64,000 nucleotides of DNA from JACMRP01 sp047302465 (lineage in GTDB: Bacteria > Bdellovibrionota > Bdellovibrionia > Bdellovibrionales > Bdellovibrionaceae), in contig NZ_CP178621.1 of assembly GCF_047302465.1 (NCBI RefSeq), positions 1,178,001 through 1,242,000 of the forward strand, given 5' to 3'. Positions within the stretch are counted from its first letter, which is position 1. Each line of letters opens with the position of its first letter. The notes below the pieces were generated by a model. It was given only the letters and a program-made list of their open reading frames with translations, ran no database searches and was not told where the DNA came from. This document shows positions 31,552 through 40,098 of the stretch, piece after piece. A program made the position numbers and the translations under genes.

Positions 31552-31627
31552 AGGCACTGTAAAAGGTGATATTCGGTAGGTTCTTGGCCGAGATATCACC
31601 TTTATTGGATAAAACCGGTCAGTGCCT
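31552..31627 (+). repeat. Nested inverted repeat between di-haem gene and next gene
   Basis: Outer arms AGGCACTG (31552-31559) and CAGTGCCT (31620-31627); inner arms AAAGGTGATAT (31562-31572) and ATATCACCTTT (31593-31603), extended by TCGG/CCGA. It can fold into one long stem. The tail is not T-rich, so it may be a factor-assisted terminator for the iron operon or a leader structure for the gene at 31667. Confidence 0.65.
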
Positions 31628-31666
31628 ATATAAAGGTATTCATTGACTCGTAATATGAGGTGACCC

Positions 31667-32269
31667 ATGAAAAAGCTCGGACTTTTAGTTTCAACAATGC
31701 TTTTAAGTACTCAGGTTTTCGCGGCAGCAACATTGCGTATTCCCGTAATGATCGTAGACGACAATACGAATACGATAACTCCGGTGGCTACGTTAAATTT
31801 GAAGCTAGCGGCGTCTGGGTTCAAAACCCTTCCTGAATATGTCACTATTTCAACTAGTGACGACGGCTACAAAAAAATCCAGAACGTAGAAGATCAACTT
31901 GCAAAAGCAGTGACTGCTTTGGGTGGAGACCCGGAAGTAATTCGCCTAGAAGGCGGGGATGTTCCGACAGGTGCAGATACAAAACAAAACTACACTTGTT
32001 ACACTGGCAACCCACTAGAGATTCCCGATGTCATCGGAAAACTCACTGATGTGTTGTATACTGAACAGCTGACAATGCATGTCCTCAAGTACAAAAAAAC
32101 CACAAAAGCGATTTATGATCAGGTCGACCTAGAGGACAATGAAGACTTTTTTAATGAGTCTGAAATATGGAAAAACTGGCAGGGCCAAAACGACGATCTT
32201 TTGATTTTGTCTTCTACAAACGATAGCGGTGACGACATCCAAGAGTCTTTGATCAAGCGCTGTAAGTAG
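31667..32269 (+). CDS. Secreted protein of unknown function
   Basis: 200 residues with signal peptide (MKKLGLLVSTMLLSTQVFA). Acidic mature region; two Cys (NYTCYTGN, KRCK-end). No family recognised. The C-terminal segment QNDDLLILSSTNDSGDDIQESLIKRC is patterned like a Ca-binding or interface loop but no motif is diagnostic. Ribosome site GAGGTGA 6 nt upstream. Downstream terminator lies inside the convergent ABC permease gene. Confidence 0.75.
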   Translation: MKKLGLLVSTMLLSTQVFAAATLRIPVMIVDDNTNTITPVATLNLKLAASGFKTLPEYVTISTSDDGYKKIQNVEDQLAKAVTALGGDPEVIRLEGGDVPTGADTKQNYTCYTGNPLEIPDVIGKLTDVLYTEQLTMHVLKYKKTTKAIYDQVDLEDNEDFFNESEIWKNWQGQNDDLLILSSTNDSGDDIQESLIKRCK

Positions 32270-32298
32270 TTTTCCCAAGTAAAACCGATTTTTTAGAT

Positions 32299-33075
32299 TT
32301 ACCGAGCTCCCACAAAACTGGCAGCTCGGTATTTTTTTAGTCCGAAATTGAAAAACGCGATACTACCTATAAAGGCGCCCGCCGTAAAAATTATCATTAC
32401 TGCAAAGTGACTCCAGCCAGCTTCTTCAATCCACGTCATCGGTAAAGTCGCGGTCAATGTCGCTGGAATGGTATAGAGCAACCAGCGCGAAGAGCCCTCC
32501 AGAATTTTTGTCACAGGATACATTGTAAAAGACAAAGTGCTTTCAATGAGAAAGAAGCTGAGCTGTGCTCCGCGACTCACAAAAAAAGCCAGCGTTCCTG
32601 CTGCTATAAAAATTGAAGCAAAGGCAATAACAACGACGACGCTACCAAGAGTCGCGCGTAGAACCCATTCAATATCACAGAGCCAGAAAAGAGCGACTAG
32701 AGTCACCAGGCCTTGTAATAGATCCCCCAAAGCCGTAGCACTTGACTGACTAATGGCCACCAATAAAAGCGGCGAGCGGGGAGTGCCCATCATGGGCTCG
32801 AGCTTTCCGTGATCGATCATTTCTCCTAACTCGCGAAGGCCACCCAAGAAAAAGTTAAGGCCGCCCCAAGCGATGTAAGCAAGCACTGTCATCGTCAAGT
32901 AATAGGGAAACAGAGGTTTGTTCTGAGACTTGCCATCAAAGAGCATCAACCACATTCCATAAAGAAAGAAAATATTATTGACCACCATCGTGATCATCGC
33001 AGCCCACAGGTTGACCTTGTTCGAGGACTGCGCGCTCCAGTTGTGTTTAAAGGCTTTCATCAAGAGGTTTAACAT
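32299..33075 (-). CDS. ABC-2 type permease subunit (DUF990-like, COG3694)
   Basis: 258 residues, six hydrophobic segments; MLNLLMKAFKHNWSAQSSNKVNLWAAM at the start and FFLGGLRELGEMIDHGKLEPMM in the middle (the latter a conserved cytoplasmic segment of this family). Partners are the second permease directly upstream (stop and start abut) and the ATPase. These three-gene exporters are widespread and mostly uncharacterised; some export viologens, antibiotics or lipids. Confidence 0.88.
   Translation of the reverse strand: MLNLLMKAFKHNWSAQSSNKVNLWAAMITMVVNNIFFLYGMWLMLFDGKSQNKPLFPYYLTMTVLAYIAWGGLNFFLGGLRELGEMIDHGKLEPMMGTPRSPLLLVAISQSSATALGDLLQGLVTLVALFWLCDIEWVLRATLGSVVVVIAFASIFIAAGTLAFFVSRGAQLSFFLIESTLSFTMYPVTKILEGSSRWLLYTIPATLTATLPMTWIEEAGWSHFAVMIIFTAGAFIGSIAFFNFGLKKYRAASFVGAR
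32301..32338 (+). terminator. Terminator embedded in the end of the convergent ABC permease gene
   Basis: ACCGAGCT (32301-32308) pairs with AGCTCGGT (32323-32330), followed by ATTTTTTT. It serves the plus-strand secreted-protein gene, yet the stem encodes the last nine codons and stop of the minus-strand permease. Confidence 0.9.
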
Positions 33076-33855
33076 TTAGCCCCCAAAACTTTGGTGATGA
33101 TGGCGCGAGTTTTTAAAAAACCACGCGTTTAGTAACATCAAAGCGATGGCTTGCAGAACCAGACGAAGCGCCCACTCGGCAGCTGAGAGCTGATAAAAAG
33201 ATCCCTTGATCGCATAGTAGGCCGGTTGGAAAAACAAATCAGATGGTGGCAACGCCATTAAAATTGAGCGCGCGGGCTCCGAGAAATCTGACACAGGGGC
33301 AAAGACCCCGCCAAAGACCAAAAACAATTTACCAAACGGAAGGGTTAGGTAATTTGTCATCTCCCAACGAACTTGGGCTGAGGAAAATAGCAGCGAATAA
33401 AACACTTGCATGAAGCCAAGGGGAACCAACAACATCGCAAGACGAAAAACTACTGTCAGTGAAGTCGAGAACCCAATTCCAAAAGCTAGTAGCAGAAAAA
33501 ACAGCAACGTCGTCATCACAAGCCGAGAACCCAAAGTTTTTCCAAACAGAGCCGAGCCCTGAGTTGCCAGCCACGATCGCGGACGGGCCAGACTTAAAGA
33601 GAAGTCGCCGCTTGCTTGCATGATGTTGCCGCTACGTAAAAAGGTCATATATAGAACTTCGGTCACGCCGATATAGGCTAGCATCTCTTGATAAGTATAG
33701 TTACCGAGGTGGCTATTAAACTTAAGCCACATATTGGCCAAGATAAACATAAACACCGGGAACAACAAAAAGCCTAAAAGCCCGTTTGCAAGATTCGTCC
33801 AAGACTCGCGGAAAGAAAAAAGCGCATTCCGAAAATGAAACGACAGAGCGCTCAT
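33076..33855 (-). CDS. ABC-2 type permease subunit (COG4587-like)
   Basis: 259 residues with six hydrophobic helices (LANGLLGFLLFPVFMFILANMW, LVMTTLLFFLLLAFGIGFS, FGKLFLVFGGVFAPVSDF). The SGDFSLSLARP segment parallels the LxxPxxxL region of the partner subunit. Its ATG overlaps the ATPase stop by 4 nt, so the operon is translationally coupled. Confidence 0.88.
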   Translation of the reverse strand: MSALSFHFRNALFSFRESWTNLANGLLGFLLFPVFMFILANMWLKFNSHLGNYTYQEMLAYIGVTEVLYMTFLRSGNIMQASGDFSLSLARPRSWLATQGSALFGKTLGSRLVMTTLLFFLLLAFGIGFSTSLTVVFRLAMLLVPLGFMQVFYSLLFSSAQVRWEMTNYLTLPFGKLFLVFGGVFAPVSDFSEPARSILMALPPSDLFFQPAYYAIKGSFYQLSAAEWALRLVLQAIALMLLNAWFFKNSRHHHQSFGG

Positions 33856-34805
33856 CGCTGGCCTTTTTGGGCAAAGCGATTGCCCAAAACTTCTTCAAGG
33901 CTAACTTCTAAAATCTGCAAATCCTGCAGAGCATCGCCATAATGTTGGGACAAACGCGAAATGGTCTCAGTCATTGGAATTTGGGATGTGTGCATTTCAT
34001 ACTTGTGAATGAAATCATTGCCGCTATTAAGCGACTGAATACGGGCATCCGTTTGCAAAGATGCTATGTGGCTTTCGGCGACAGTGATTTGCAAACGTCG
34101 CACACCCTGCAAATCGCCCTTGACCCCAACCAGTGGTCCGTCGAATTGTTTTTGTCCATGATCTACTAAGATGCAGCGATGGCAAAGGGCTTCAACGTCT
34201 GAAAGATCGTGGCTTGTCAGCAGTAACGTTGTTTTTTCCTCTTGTTGCCATTGACGAATAAGTTCACGCAACTTGTTTTTTGCAACGACGTCTAAACCAA
34301 TTGTGGGCTCATCGGCGAGCAATACACGGGGACGATGGATAAGGGCCGCAACAAGTTCGCAGCGCATACGCTCGCCCAATGAAAGCGTGCGCACGCGTGA
34401 TTGCAGATGCATTTCAATTTGAAAAAGTTCAGCCAAGTGCTGAATGCGTTTTTTCTTTTCAGCTCCGGTGACATAGTAGATCTCTGCAATCAGATCGAGG
34501 CTTTCATACACAGTCATATGCATATATAGCTGACTGCGAGTTCCAAATACCAAGCCAAGCAGCTTATTCGCATCACGACTGCCCGCTGGAAGCCCCATGA
34601 TTTTCGCATTGCCTTCAGACGGAGTCAAAATTCCACAGAGCATTTTAATAGTCGTACTTTTACCGGCGCCATTGGGACCAAGGAATGCGACGACTTCGCC
34701 TTCTTGAATATCAAAGTTCAAATCGCGAACAGCATAAAATGTTTCGCTTTTTTTGTGGCGTTGAGGATATGTTTTAGAAAGATTTCTGACTGAAATTGAA
34801 AGCAT
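33852..34805 (-). CDS. ABC transporter ATP-binding protein (COG4586-like)
   Basis: 317 residues. Walker A GPNGAGKST (about residue 45), signature LSLGERMRCELVAAL, Walker B VLLADEPTIGLD and H-loop LLLTSHDLSDV are complete. The 70-residue C-terminal extension is typical of exporter ATPases of this type. First gene of the ABC operon. It lies downstream of ftsH with a GC-rich hairpin between. Confidence 0.95.
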   Translation of the reverse strand: MLSISVRNLSKTYPQRHKKSETFYAVRDLNFDIQEGEVVAFLGPNGAGKSTTIKMLCGILTPSEGNAKIMGLPAGSRDANKLLGLVFGTRSQLYMHMTVYESLDLIAEIYYVTGAEKKKRIQHLAELFQIEMHLQSRVRTLSLGERMRCELVAALIHRPRVLLADEPTIGLDVVAKNKLRELIRQWQQEEKTTLLLTSHDLSDVEALCHRCILVDHGQKQFDGPLVGVKGDLQGVRRLQITVAESHIASLQTDARIQSLNSGNDFIHKYEMHTSQIPMTETISRLSQHYGDALQDLQILEVSLEEVLGNRFAQKGQR

Positions 34806-34833
34806 CTATAGACGGTAAAAGGTTTCATTCCCT

Positions 34834-34863
34834 GCGGCAAGAAAGATTTGCTTACTTTGCCGC
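34834..34863 (-). terminator. Hairpin at the end of ftsH
   Basis: GCGGCAA (34834-34840) pairs with TTGCCGC (34857-34863), the last base falling in the ftsH stop codon. No T-run, so incomplete termination is likely and the ABC operon may be partly read from ftsH. Confidence 0.5.
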
Positions 34864-36725
34864 TAGATAGGCAAATCCACCCAGGTGTCGCGCTCTGGAT
34901 GGGGTTCCGGAGTCATTACAATTTTTTCGAAAAGTGGTTTGAACTCGACATCCGTTAAAGTTTCTTTTTCTAAAAGGAGTTTTGCGCCTTCTTCAAGAAT
35001 GTGACGATTGGCCATAAGTGTGTGCTTTGTTTTTTTCTGCGCATCTTCGACCAGGTTCTTAATTTCGGAATCAATCAGCTTAGCAGTGGCTTCGCTGCGA
35101 ATATGGCGCTCGATATTTTGATAGGGACCTTCCAGGAAGGGGCTTATTTGCTGTTCGAAGACGATGGGGCCAACCATCGGGCTCATACCGTACTTAGTCA
35201 CGATGGCTTCGGCAATGTTGGTGACCTTTACCAAATCATCCGCAGCTCCTGTCGAGATTTCATGAAAAACCAAAGATTCTGCGACACGCCCTCCGAGTAG
35301 AACTGCCATTTTGTTTGAGAGTTCTTCACGAGTCATCAAATAGCGATCTTCGGTGGGACGTTGAATGGTGTAACCTAAAGCGCCAAAACCACGAGGAATG
35401 ATCGATATTTTCTGCGGACGATCGCAACCAGGCAGCGCTGCTGCAACAATAGCGTGCCCCATTTCGTGATAGGCGACGGTTCGTCGTTCTTTCTCGTTAA
35501 GAATACGGCTTCTCTTTTCAAGTCCCGCCACAATTCTTTCAATGGCGACGACAAAATCATTTTTCTCGACGATCTCTGATTTTCTTCTAGTGGCAATGAG
35601 TGCGGCCTCGTTCACAAGGTTTGCCATGTCGGCGCCGGTAAAACCTGAAGTCAGACCTGCGATTTCATCGATCTCGATGCTGGATTCGTATTTAATTTTT
35701 TTGATGTGTACTTTGAGGATCGCTTCACGGCCTTTTTTATCGGGACGATCGACAAGAACTTGACGGTCAAAGCGTCCCGCACGAAGCAGTGCCGGATCCA
35801 GCATTTCGGGGCGATTGGTTGCGGCCAGTAGTATCACTCCGGCTTTGGTATCAAATCCATCGAGCTCGGCCAAAAGCTGATTTAAAGTTTGCTCTTTCTC
35901 ATCGTGACCGCCAGAACCGATTTGCGGAGTTCGGGCTTTACCCAAGGCATCGAGCTCATCGATAAAGATAATGCACGGAGCTTTCTGTCTGGCTTGTTCA
36001 AACAGATCCCGTACGCGTGCAGCTCCGACGCCAACAAAGAGCTCGACAAACTCAGAACCGCTGATCGAGAAGAAAGGCACTCGCGCCTCTCCGGCAACAG
36101 CTTTGGCAATTAAAGTCTTACCCGTGCCTGGAGGCCCCACCAAAAGAATTCCTTTCGGCATACGGGCACCTAGGCGGCTATAGTCCTCGGGTTTTTTTAA
36201 GAACTCAACAACTTCGCGTAATTCATCCAAGGCTTCATCAACACCGGCAACATCCGCAAACGTGGTTTGCGTATCAGTTTCCATATAAAGTTTCGCTTTG
36301 CTTTTTCCGACCGACATCATTCCGGCGCCAAATCCACCTTTCGAGGCCATATACCGGCCCAGCAAAATCCAAAAGCCAATGAATATCAAAGCGGGCAGAG
36401 TCCAAGACAAAAGGTCTTTGAAAAACGTGGATTCAAGTGCTTTGGTATAGGTCACACCAGACTCTGCCAAAGATTTGGCAAGGTCCGGGGGCACGCGGAC
36501 GGTGATAAATTCTGTTTTACTATCTTTGCGGGGTTCTTTGAATTGACCTCGGATGAATTGATCTGTCACGACTAACTGGTCGACTTTCTTTTCAGACAGC
36601 AAGGTTTCAAATTCGCTATAGGGGATTTCGACGGATTTAGCTGTGCCTTGCAAGAAGTAAGGCATCCACAAAATCAGACTCAGAACGAAAAAGGTCATAA
36701 GATAGGGAAAGTTTTTTCCCGCCAC
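34863..36725 (-). CDS. ftsH: ATP-dependent zinc metalloprotease FtsH
   Basis: 620 residues from a GTG start at 36725 with AGGAGG 5 nt upstream; the longer frame to 36839 lacks a ribosome site. N-terminal transmembrane helix (YLMTFFVLSLILWMPYF), periplasmic domain with the IPYSEFETLLS segment, second helix (SWTLPALIFIGFWILLG), AAA domain with Walker A GPPGTGKT, Walker B IIFIDELDALG and SRH ATNRPEMLDPALLRAGRFDRQ, and protease domain with HEMGHA zinc motif. Membrane-anchored quality control protease, also degrading regulators. Complete and unexceptional. Confidence 0.98.
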   Translation of the reverse strand: MAGKNFPYLMTFFVLSLILWMPYFLQGTAKSVEIPYSEFETLLSEKKVDQLVVTDQFIRGQFKEPRKDSKTEFITVRVPPDLAKSLAESGVTYTKALESTFFKDLLSWTLPALIFIGFWILLGRYMASKGGFGAGMMSVGKSKAKLYMETDTQTTFADVAGVDEALDELREVVEFLKKPEDYSRLGARMPKGILLVGPPGTGKTLIAKAVAGEARVPFFSISGSEFVELFVGVGAARVRDLFEQARQKAPCIIFIDELDALGKARTPQIGSGGHDEKEQTLNQLLAELDGFDTKAGVILLAATNRPEMLDPALLRAGRFDRQVLVDRPDKKGREAILKVHIKKIKYESSIEIDEIAGLTSGFTGADMANLVNEAALIATRRKSEIVEKNDFVVAIERIVAGLEKRSRILNEKERRTVAYHEMGHAIVAAALPGCDRPQKISIIPRGFGALGYTIQRPTEDRYLMTREELSNKMAVLLGGRVAESLVFHEISTGAADDLVKVTNIAEAIVTKYGMSPMVGPIVFEQQISPFLEGPYQNIERHIRSEATAKLIDSEIKNLVEDAQKKTKHTLMANRHILEEGAKLLLEKETLTDVEFKPLFEKIVMTPEPHPERDTWVDLPI

Positions 36726-36830
36726 ATTAACCTCCTGAAGGCCCTTATTGTATCTTAGAACCCGTTGATGCCCAGGTGCCTTTTGACAGGGGATTTTGTT
36801 GTATAGGTTTTTGCCTATTACTACTGGGAC

Positions 36831-36836
36831 TATAAT
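36831..36836 (+). promoter_or_regulatory. Likely -10 box of the dioxygenase gene
   Basis: TATAAT, about 60 nt before the ATG at 36897, in the AT-rich divergent region between ftsH and the dioxygenase. No convincing -35 at 17 nt. Confidence 0.35.
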
Positions 36837-36896
36837 CAATTTTATTTATGGATAGAAATCTCGTACTTTGCGTTCAGGCAAGGGAAGGAGTTTTCC

Positions 36897-37538
36897 ATGA
36901 AAAGAAGACAGTTTTTACAAATAGGCGTTGGATCATTAATGGCAGCAAGTGTGGCAAAGGCCGCAGAGGTTTGTGCCCCAACACCTCAGCAGACTGAAGG
37001 ACCTTTTTATCCTGTCAAAAACCAAGCAGACACAGACTGGGACTTAACAAATGTCTCGGGCAAAAAGGGCACGGCTCTTGGCGAAGTGATTTGGGTGGGC
37101 GGTGTGATCCGCGATCAAAATTGCAATCCTGTTGAAGGTGCTTTGGTGGAAATTTGGCAAGCGTGTGCTTCGGGTAAATACGATCATCCTCAAGACCCAA
37201 ACAAGGCCCCACTGGATCCGAACTTTCAGTATTGGGGAAAAGCAGTAACAGACGCAAAGGGACAGTACGTTTTTAAAACGATTAAGCCAGGCTCTTATCC
37301 GGCAGCTCCAGGATGGGTGCGTCCACCGCATATCCATTACAAAGTGACGAAGCTTGGGTACATCGAAATGATCACGCAGTTGTATTTCGAAGGTGATGCT
37401 CTTAATAGCCGCGATGAAATTCTAAAAAGATTGAAACCCTCTGAACAAGAGCAAGTGGTTCGCCCTGTCGAAGTTCGCGATCACCAAGGGGACCTCATCA
37501 AGTGGGTCGGGTTCTCATTACAAATTGAAAAAGTTTAA
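36897..37538 (+). CDS. Tat-exported intradiol ring-cleavage dioxygenase
   Basis: 213 residues. The N-terminus MKRRQFLQIGVGSLMAAS is a twin-arginine signal, implying export of a folded metalloprotein. The core fits the protocatechuate 3,4-dioxygenase/catechol dioxygenase family: TEGPFYP, GALVEIWQACASGKYDHP, GQYVFKTIKPGSYP and the iron ligands Tyr (KYDH, SYPA) and His in RPPHIHYKV. Cleaves catechol-type rings between the hydroxyls using Fe(III). AAGGAG site. An aromatic substrate outside the cytoplasm, perhaps a catechol siderophore or prey product, is inference. Confidence 0.92.
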   Translation: MKRRQFLQIGVGSLMAASVAKAAEVCAPTPQQTEGPFYPVKNQADTDWDLTNVSGKKGTALGEVIWVGGVIRDQNCNPVEGALVEIWQACASGKYDHPQDPNKAPLDPNFQYWGKAVTDAKGQYVFKTIKPGSYPAAPGWVRPPHIHYKVTKLGYIEMITQLYFEGDALNSRDEILKRLKPSEQEQVVRPVEVRDHQGDLIKWVGFSLQIEKV

Positions 37539-37550
37539 AAGGAAATTTTT

Positions 37551-38045
37551 ATGAAATATTTTTTAGCACTAATAACATTACTCAGTGTAAATTTCGCGCA
37601 AGCGCTAACTAGAAGTGTCGATAAAGTGGCAACACCGATTCAGCTTGTACCGGGGCGTGATGCGATTTCTCATCAGAGCTTAACTTCGTATCGCCCTTAT
37701 CCTATGGATCCGGACGATACAAGAACGGTCCATTTTGCGCGTGTGAAAATCCACCCTGGCAATTTGCAGGATCTTGGAGTGGAGATTGATACGCTAGAAT
37801 CCGAAAGAGTGACGGACCCTGTGCTTATCGAAGATCTGGTAGTTCGCCTGAAAAAGAATGCCCTCAGTCACTTTAGTCATTTGTATGTAGAAGGGACTGT
37901 GACTCGTACTAACAGAAGTAATTACTGTCAGAACGTAGAGGTCACGGAAATCGAAGTCGAAGTGCTAGAGGACCTAGGCACTCAGCCACCAATCAAGTTG
38001 AAAGGTGTTAGTACCAAAAGAGGTCCTTGGAAGTGCGGGTTCTAG
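37551..38045 (+). CDS. Secreted protein of unknown function
   Basis: 164 residues, signal peptide (MKYFLALITLLSVNFAQA). Starts 12 nt after the dioxygenase with AAGGAAA upstream, so co-transcribed. Mature part is beta-prone with two Cys near the C-terminus (NYCQNV, WKCGF) that could pair. No family recognised. Confidence 0.75.
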   Translation: MKYFLALITLLSVNFAQALTRSVDKVATPIQLVPGRDAISHQSLTSYRPYPMDPDDTRTVHFARVKIHPGNLQDLGVEIDTLESERVTDPVLIEDLVVRLKKNALSHFSHLYVEGTVTRTNRSNYCQNVEVTEIEVEVLEDLGTQPPIKLKGVSTKRGPWKCGF

Positions 38046-38058
38046 ATCGAGGCAAAGG

Positions 38059-38087
38059 CTACTGCGACACCTGTTGGGTCGCAGTAG
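38059..38087. terminator. Hairpin spanning the mscS stop codon
   Basis: Perfect 10-bp stem CTACTGCGAC/GTCGCAGTAG (38059-38068, 38078-38087) with a 9-nt loop, including the TAG of the minus-strand channel gene and lying 14 nt after the plus-strand stop. No T-run on either side. Confidence 0.6.
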
Positions 38088-39177
38088 TATTGCTGCTCTG
38101 AGCATCCTGCATATAGTACACAGTTTGAGTAGGGTACGCGAAGATCACACCCATCTCTTTGGCAGCGGCTAAAATTTCGCAGAAGATTTTTTGCTGACGA
38201 TTTAGTTCGTCTTGAATATCGAAGACTTCCAAGTGGAAAATCACCAAAACATTCAAAGTAGAATCCGCAAAGCCATTGAATGAAACCTGAATGGTATCTT
38301 TCATCACGGCTTGTTCTTGCGAAATCAAATACTTCACGCGTGTGCAGAAGTGCTCGATCAACTCAGGTGGAGTGTCGTAGTGAATGCCCAAAACCTGGCG
38401 AATACGACGGTAAGGGCGAAGACCCATATTGTCGATTTTATCTTTTGCCATAGTAGAGTTCGGAATCGTTACCAAGGAATTATACGTTGTACGAATACGA
38501 GTCGAACGGAAACCGATAGACTCGATAGTTCCTTCGGTATCACCCACCTTAACGGCATCACCGATAGAGAACGGACGATCCAAAAGAATCATTACAGAAC
38601 CAATGAGGTTTGCAGCCGCATCTTGAGCTGCCAATGCCAACGCCAAACCCCCAAGTCCAAGACCCGCCAAAAGGGACATCACGTTGACGCCGAAGTTTTG
38701 CAAAACAATCAAAACCCCGAGAATGATAACAAGAAGCTTCGCTGTTTTTACAGCCATCGGTGCTAAATGATCATCCAAAGTGCTTTGAGTTTTTGCGGTG
38801 TAAGATTTTAGCATTTCACCGACAGCATCCATCGCAACGTAAACCATGCGGACAATGTTGACGGATAAAATGATCTTCACGGCGATCATCAGATACTTAT
38901 CAAGACGGATTGGAAGCTCTAAGGATTCGATCGTGAAGAGCCAAATAAGACTTAAAAGAATCCAGGCAAGAGGACCTTCCAGGTCTAAACGTACATAGTA
39001 GTACCAAAAGCCTTCATGTTTTTTCTTGAAGAACGGCAATTGCTTGAGCTTCTTTGCGGCATAGCGAAACGCTGAGAAGAAAATAGTCCCGAGGGCGAAA
39101 GCCGCAACAAGAGTCAGCCATTTCCAAACGGCAACAGTGAAAAACGTTTCATTAAGCCAATGGTTACCTTCGATCAT
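38059..39177 (-). CDS. MscS-family mechanosensitive ion channel
   Basis: 372 residues. Four or five N-terminal hydrophobic segments, then the pore-lining helix GLGLGGLALALAAQDAAANLIGS and the beta domain DRPFSIGDAVKVGDTEGTIESIGFRSTRIRT that defines MscS. The last 35 residues are a Gln/Thr-rich tail. Releases solutes during hypo-osmotic shock. Its ATG overlaps the uppP stop by 4 nt. Confidence 0.95.
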   Translation of the reverse strand: MIEGNHWLNETFFTVAVWKWLTLVAAFALGTIFFSAFRYAAKKLKQLPFFKKKHEGFWYYYVRLDLEGPLAWILLSLIWLFTIESLELPIRLDKYLMIAVKIILSVNIVRMVYVAMDAVGEMLKSYTAKTQSTLDDHLAPMAVKTAKLLVIILGVLIVLQNFGVNVMSLLAGLGLGGLALALAAQDAAANLIGSVMILLDRPFSIGDAVKVGDTEGTIESIGFRSTRIRTTYNSLVTIPNSTMAKDKIDNMGLRPYRRIRQVLGIHYDTPPELIEHFCTRVKYLISQEQAVMKDTIQVSFNGFADSTLNVLVIFHLEVFDIQDELNRQQKIFCEILAAAKEMGVIFAYPTQTVYYMQDAQSSNTTATQQVSQ

Positions 39178-39962
39178 ACTTTCAACTCCACACCTGCATA
39201 AATCATCACTAAGAAAATAAGGCCCATCAAAATACGATAATAGCCGAAATATTTAAAGCCATGACTCGATAGGAAACGAATGAAGGATTTAATTGCTAAG
39301 ATTGCGACAGCAAAAGCAATGACATTTCCTACTATTAATAGATGAATCTGAGAGCTCTCGATGTCTTTGAGGAGTTTGACCCCTTTATAAAGGGTCGCTG
39401 CTGCTAAAGTTGGCACCGCCAAGAAAAATGAAAACTCAGCGGCCTCTTTGCGGTTCATCTTTAAGGACAAACCACCAATAATCGTCGCTGCAGAACGAGA
39501 CACTCCAGGAATCATCGCGATAGATTGGAACAAGCCCAATAGAATGCTGTCCTTATAAGAGAGCTGTTCTATCGTGCGGCCCTCATCGTTGTATTTCGCG
39601 AAGAACTTATCAGTCCAAATTAAGATCACGCCGCCAATAATAAAGGACCATGCAACGACCTCGGCTTGGCCTAAAAGAATGTCGACATATCCTTTTACTA
39701 CGAAACCGATGATGGCTGTTGGCAGAAATGCGACGAAAAGTTTTTTGTAGAAACCCCAGTTTGGCAAAAATCTTTTCCAGTAAACGACAAGAACGGCCAA
39801 AATGGCCCCGAATTGAATAATGACTTCGAAACTTTTAACAAAAGTGTTCTCTTCTATTCCCATCATATAAGAGGTCAAAACCATGTGGCCTGTCGATGAA
39901 ATGGGTAGAAACTCTGTCAATCCTTCTACTATAGCGAGAATGATAGCTTGCAGTAATGTCAT
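39174..39962 (-). CDS. uppP: Undecaprenyl-diphosphatase UppP/BacA
   Basis: 262 residues, eight hydrophobic helices. Recycles undecaprenyl pyrophosphate to the lipid carrier for cell-wall synthesis. Signature motifs EGLTEFLPISSTGH (residues 13-26) and PGVSRSAATI are intact. No ribosome site is visible; a TATAAC box 11 nt upstream and a 7-bp hairpin abutting the ATG are the only notable upstream elements. Confidence 0.96.
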   Translation of the reverse strand: MTLLQAIILAIVEGLTEFLPISSTGHMVLTSYMMGIEENTFVKSFEVIIQFGAILAVLVVYWKRFLPNWGFYKKLFVAFLPTAIIGFVVKGYVDILLGQAEVVAWSFIIGGVILIWTDKFFAKYNDEGRTIEQLSYKDSILLGLFQSIAMIPGVSRSAATIIGGLSLKMNRKEAAEFSFFLAVPTLAAATLYKGVKLLKDIESSQIHLLIVGNVIAFAVAILAIKSFIRFLSSHGFKYFGYYRILMGLIFLVMIYAGVELKV

Positions 39963-39989
39963 GGCAAAGGATTGTTATAGTTCTTTGCC
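39963..39989 (-). promoter_or_regulatory. Hairpin directly before the uppP start codon
   Basis: CTTTGCC (rc of 39963-39969) immediately precedes the ATG and pairs with GGCAAAG (rc of 39983-39989). Between the arms is TATAAC, a possible -10 box; if that is the promoter the message would begin about 4 nt before the ATG and the hairpin would exist only in DNA or longer transcripts. Confidence 0.4.
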
Positions 39990-40027
39990 CTTCGATCAAC
40001 TCTTGCTTTGCGTGTCATAAAATTAAG

Positions 40028-40041
40028 ATTCTTACAAGAAT
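40028..40041. promoter_or_regulatory. Palindrome ATTCTT-AC-AAGAAT upstream of the protease gene
   Basis: Perfect 6-bp arms with 2-nt centre, 57 nt before the protease ATG and 66 nt before uppP. Operator candidate in the divergent region. Confidence 0.35.
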
Positions 40042-40098
40042 TTAGTAGTTTTTGTTCGATAAACCTGACTATGATTTTTTTTACCACGGAGGGATACT

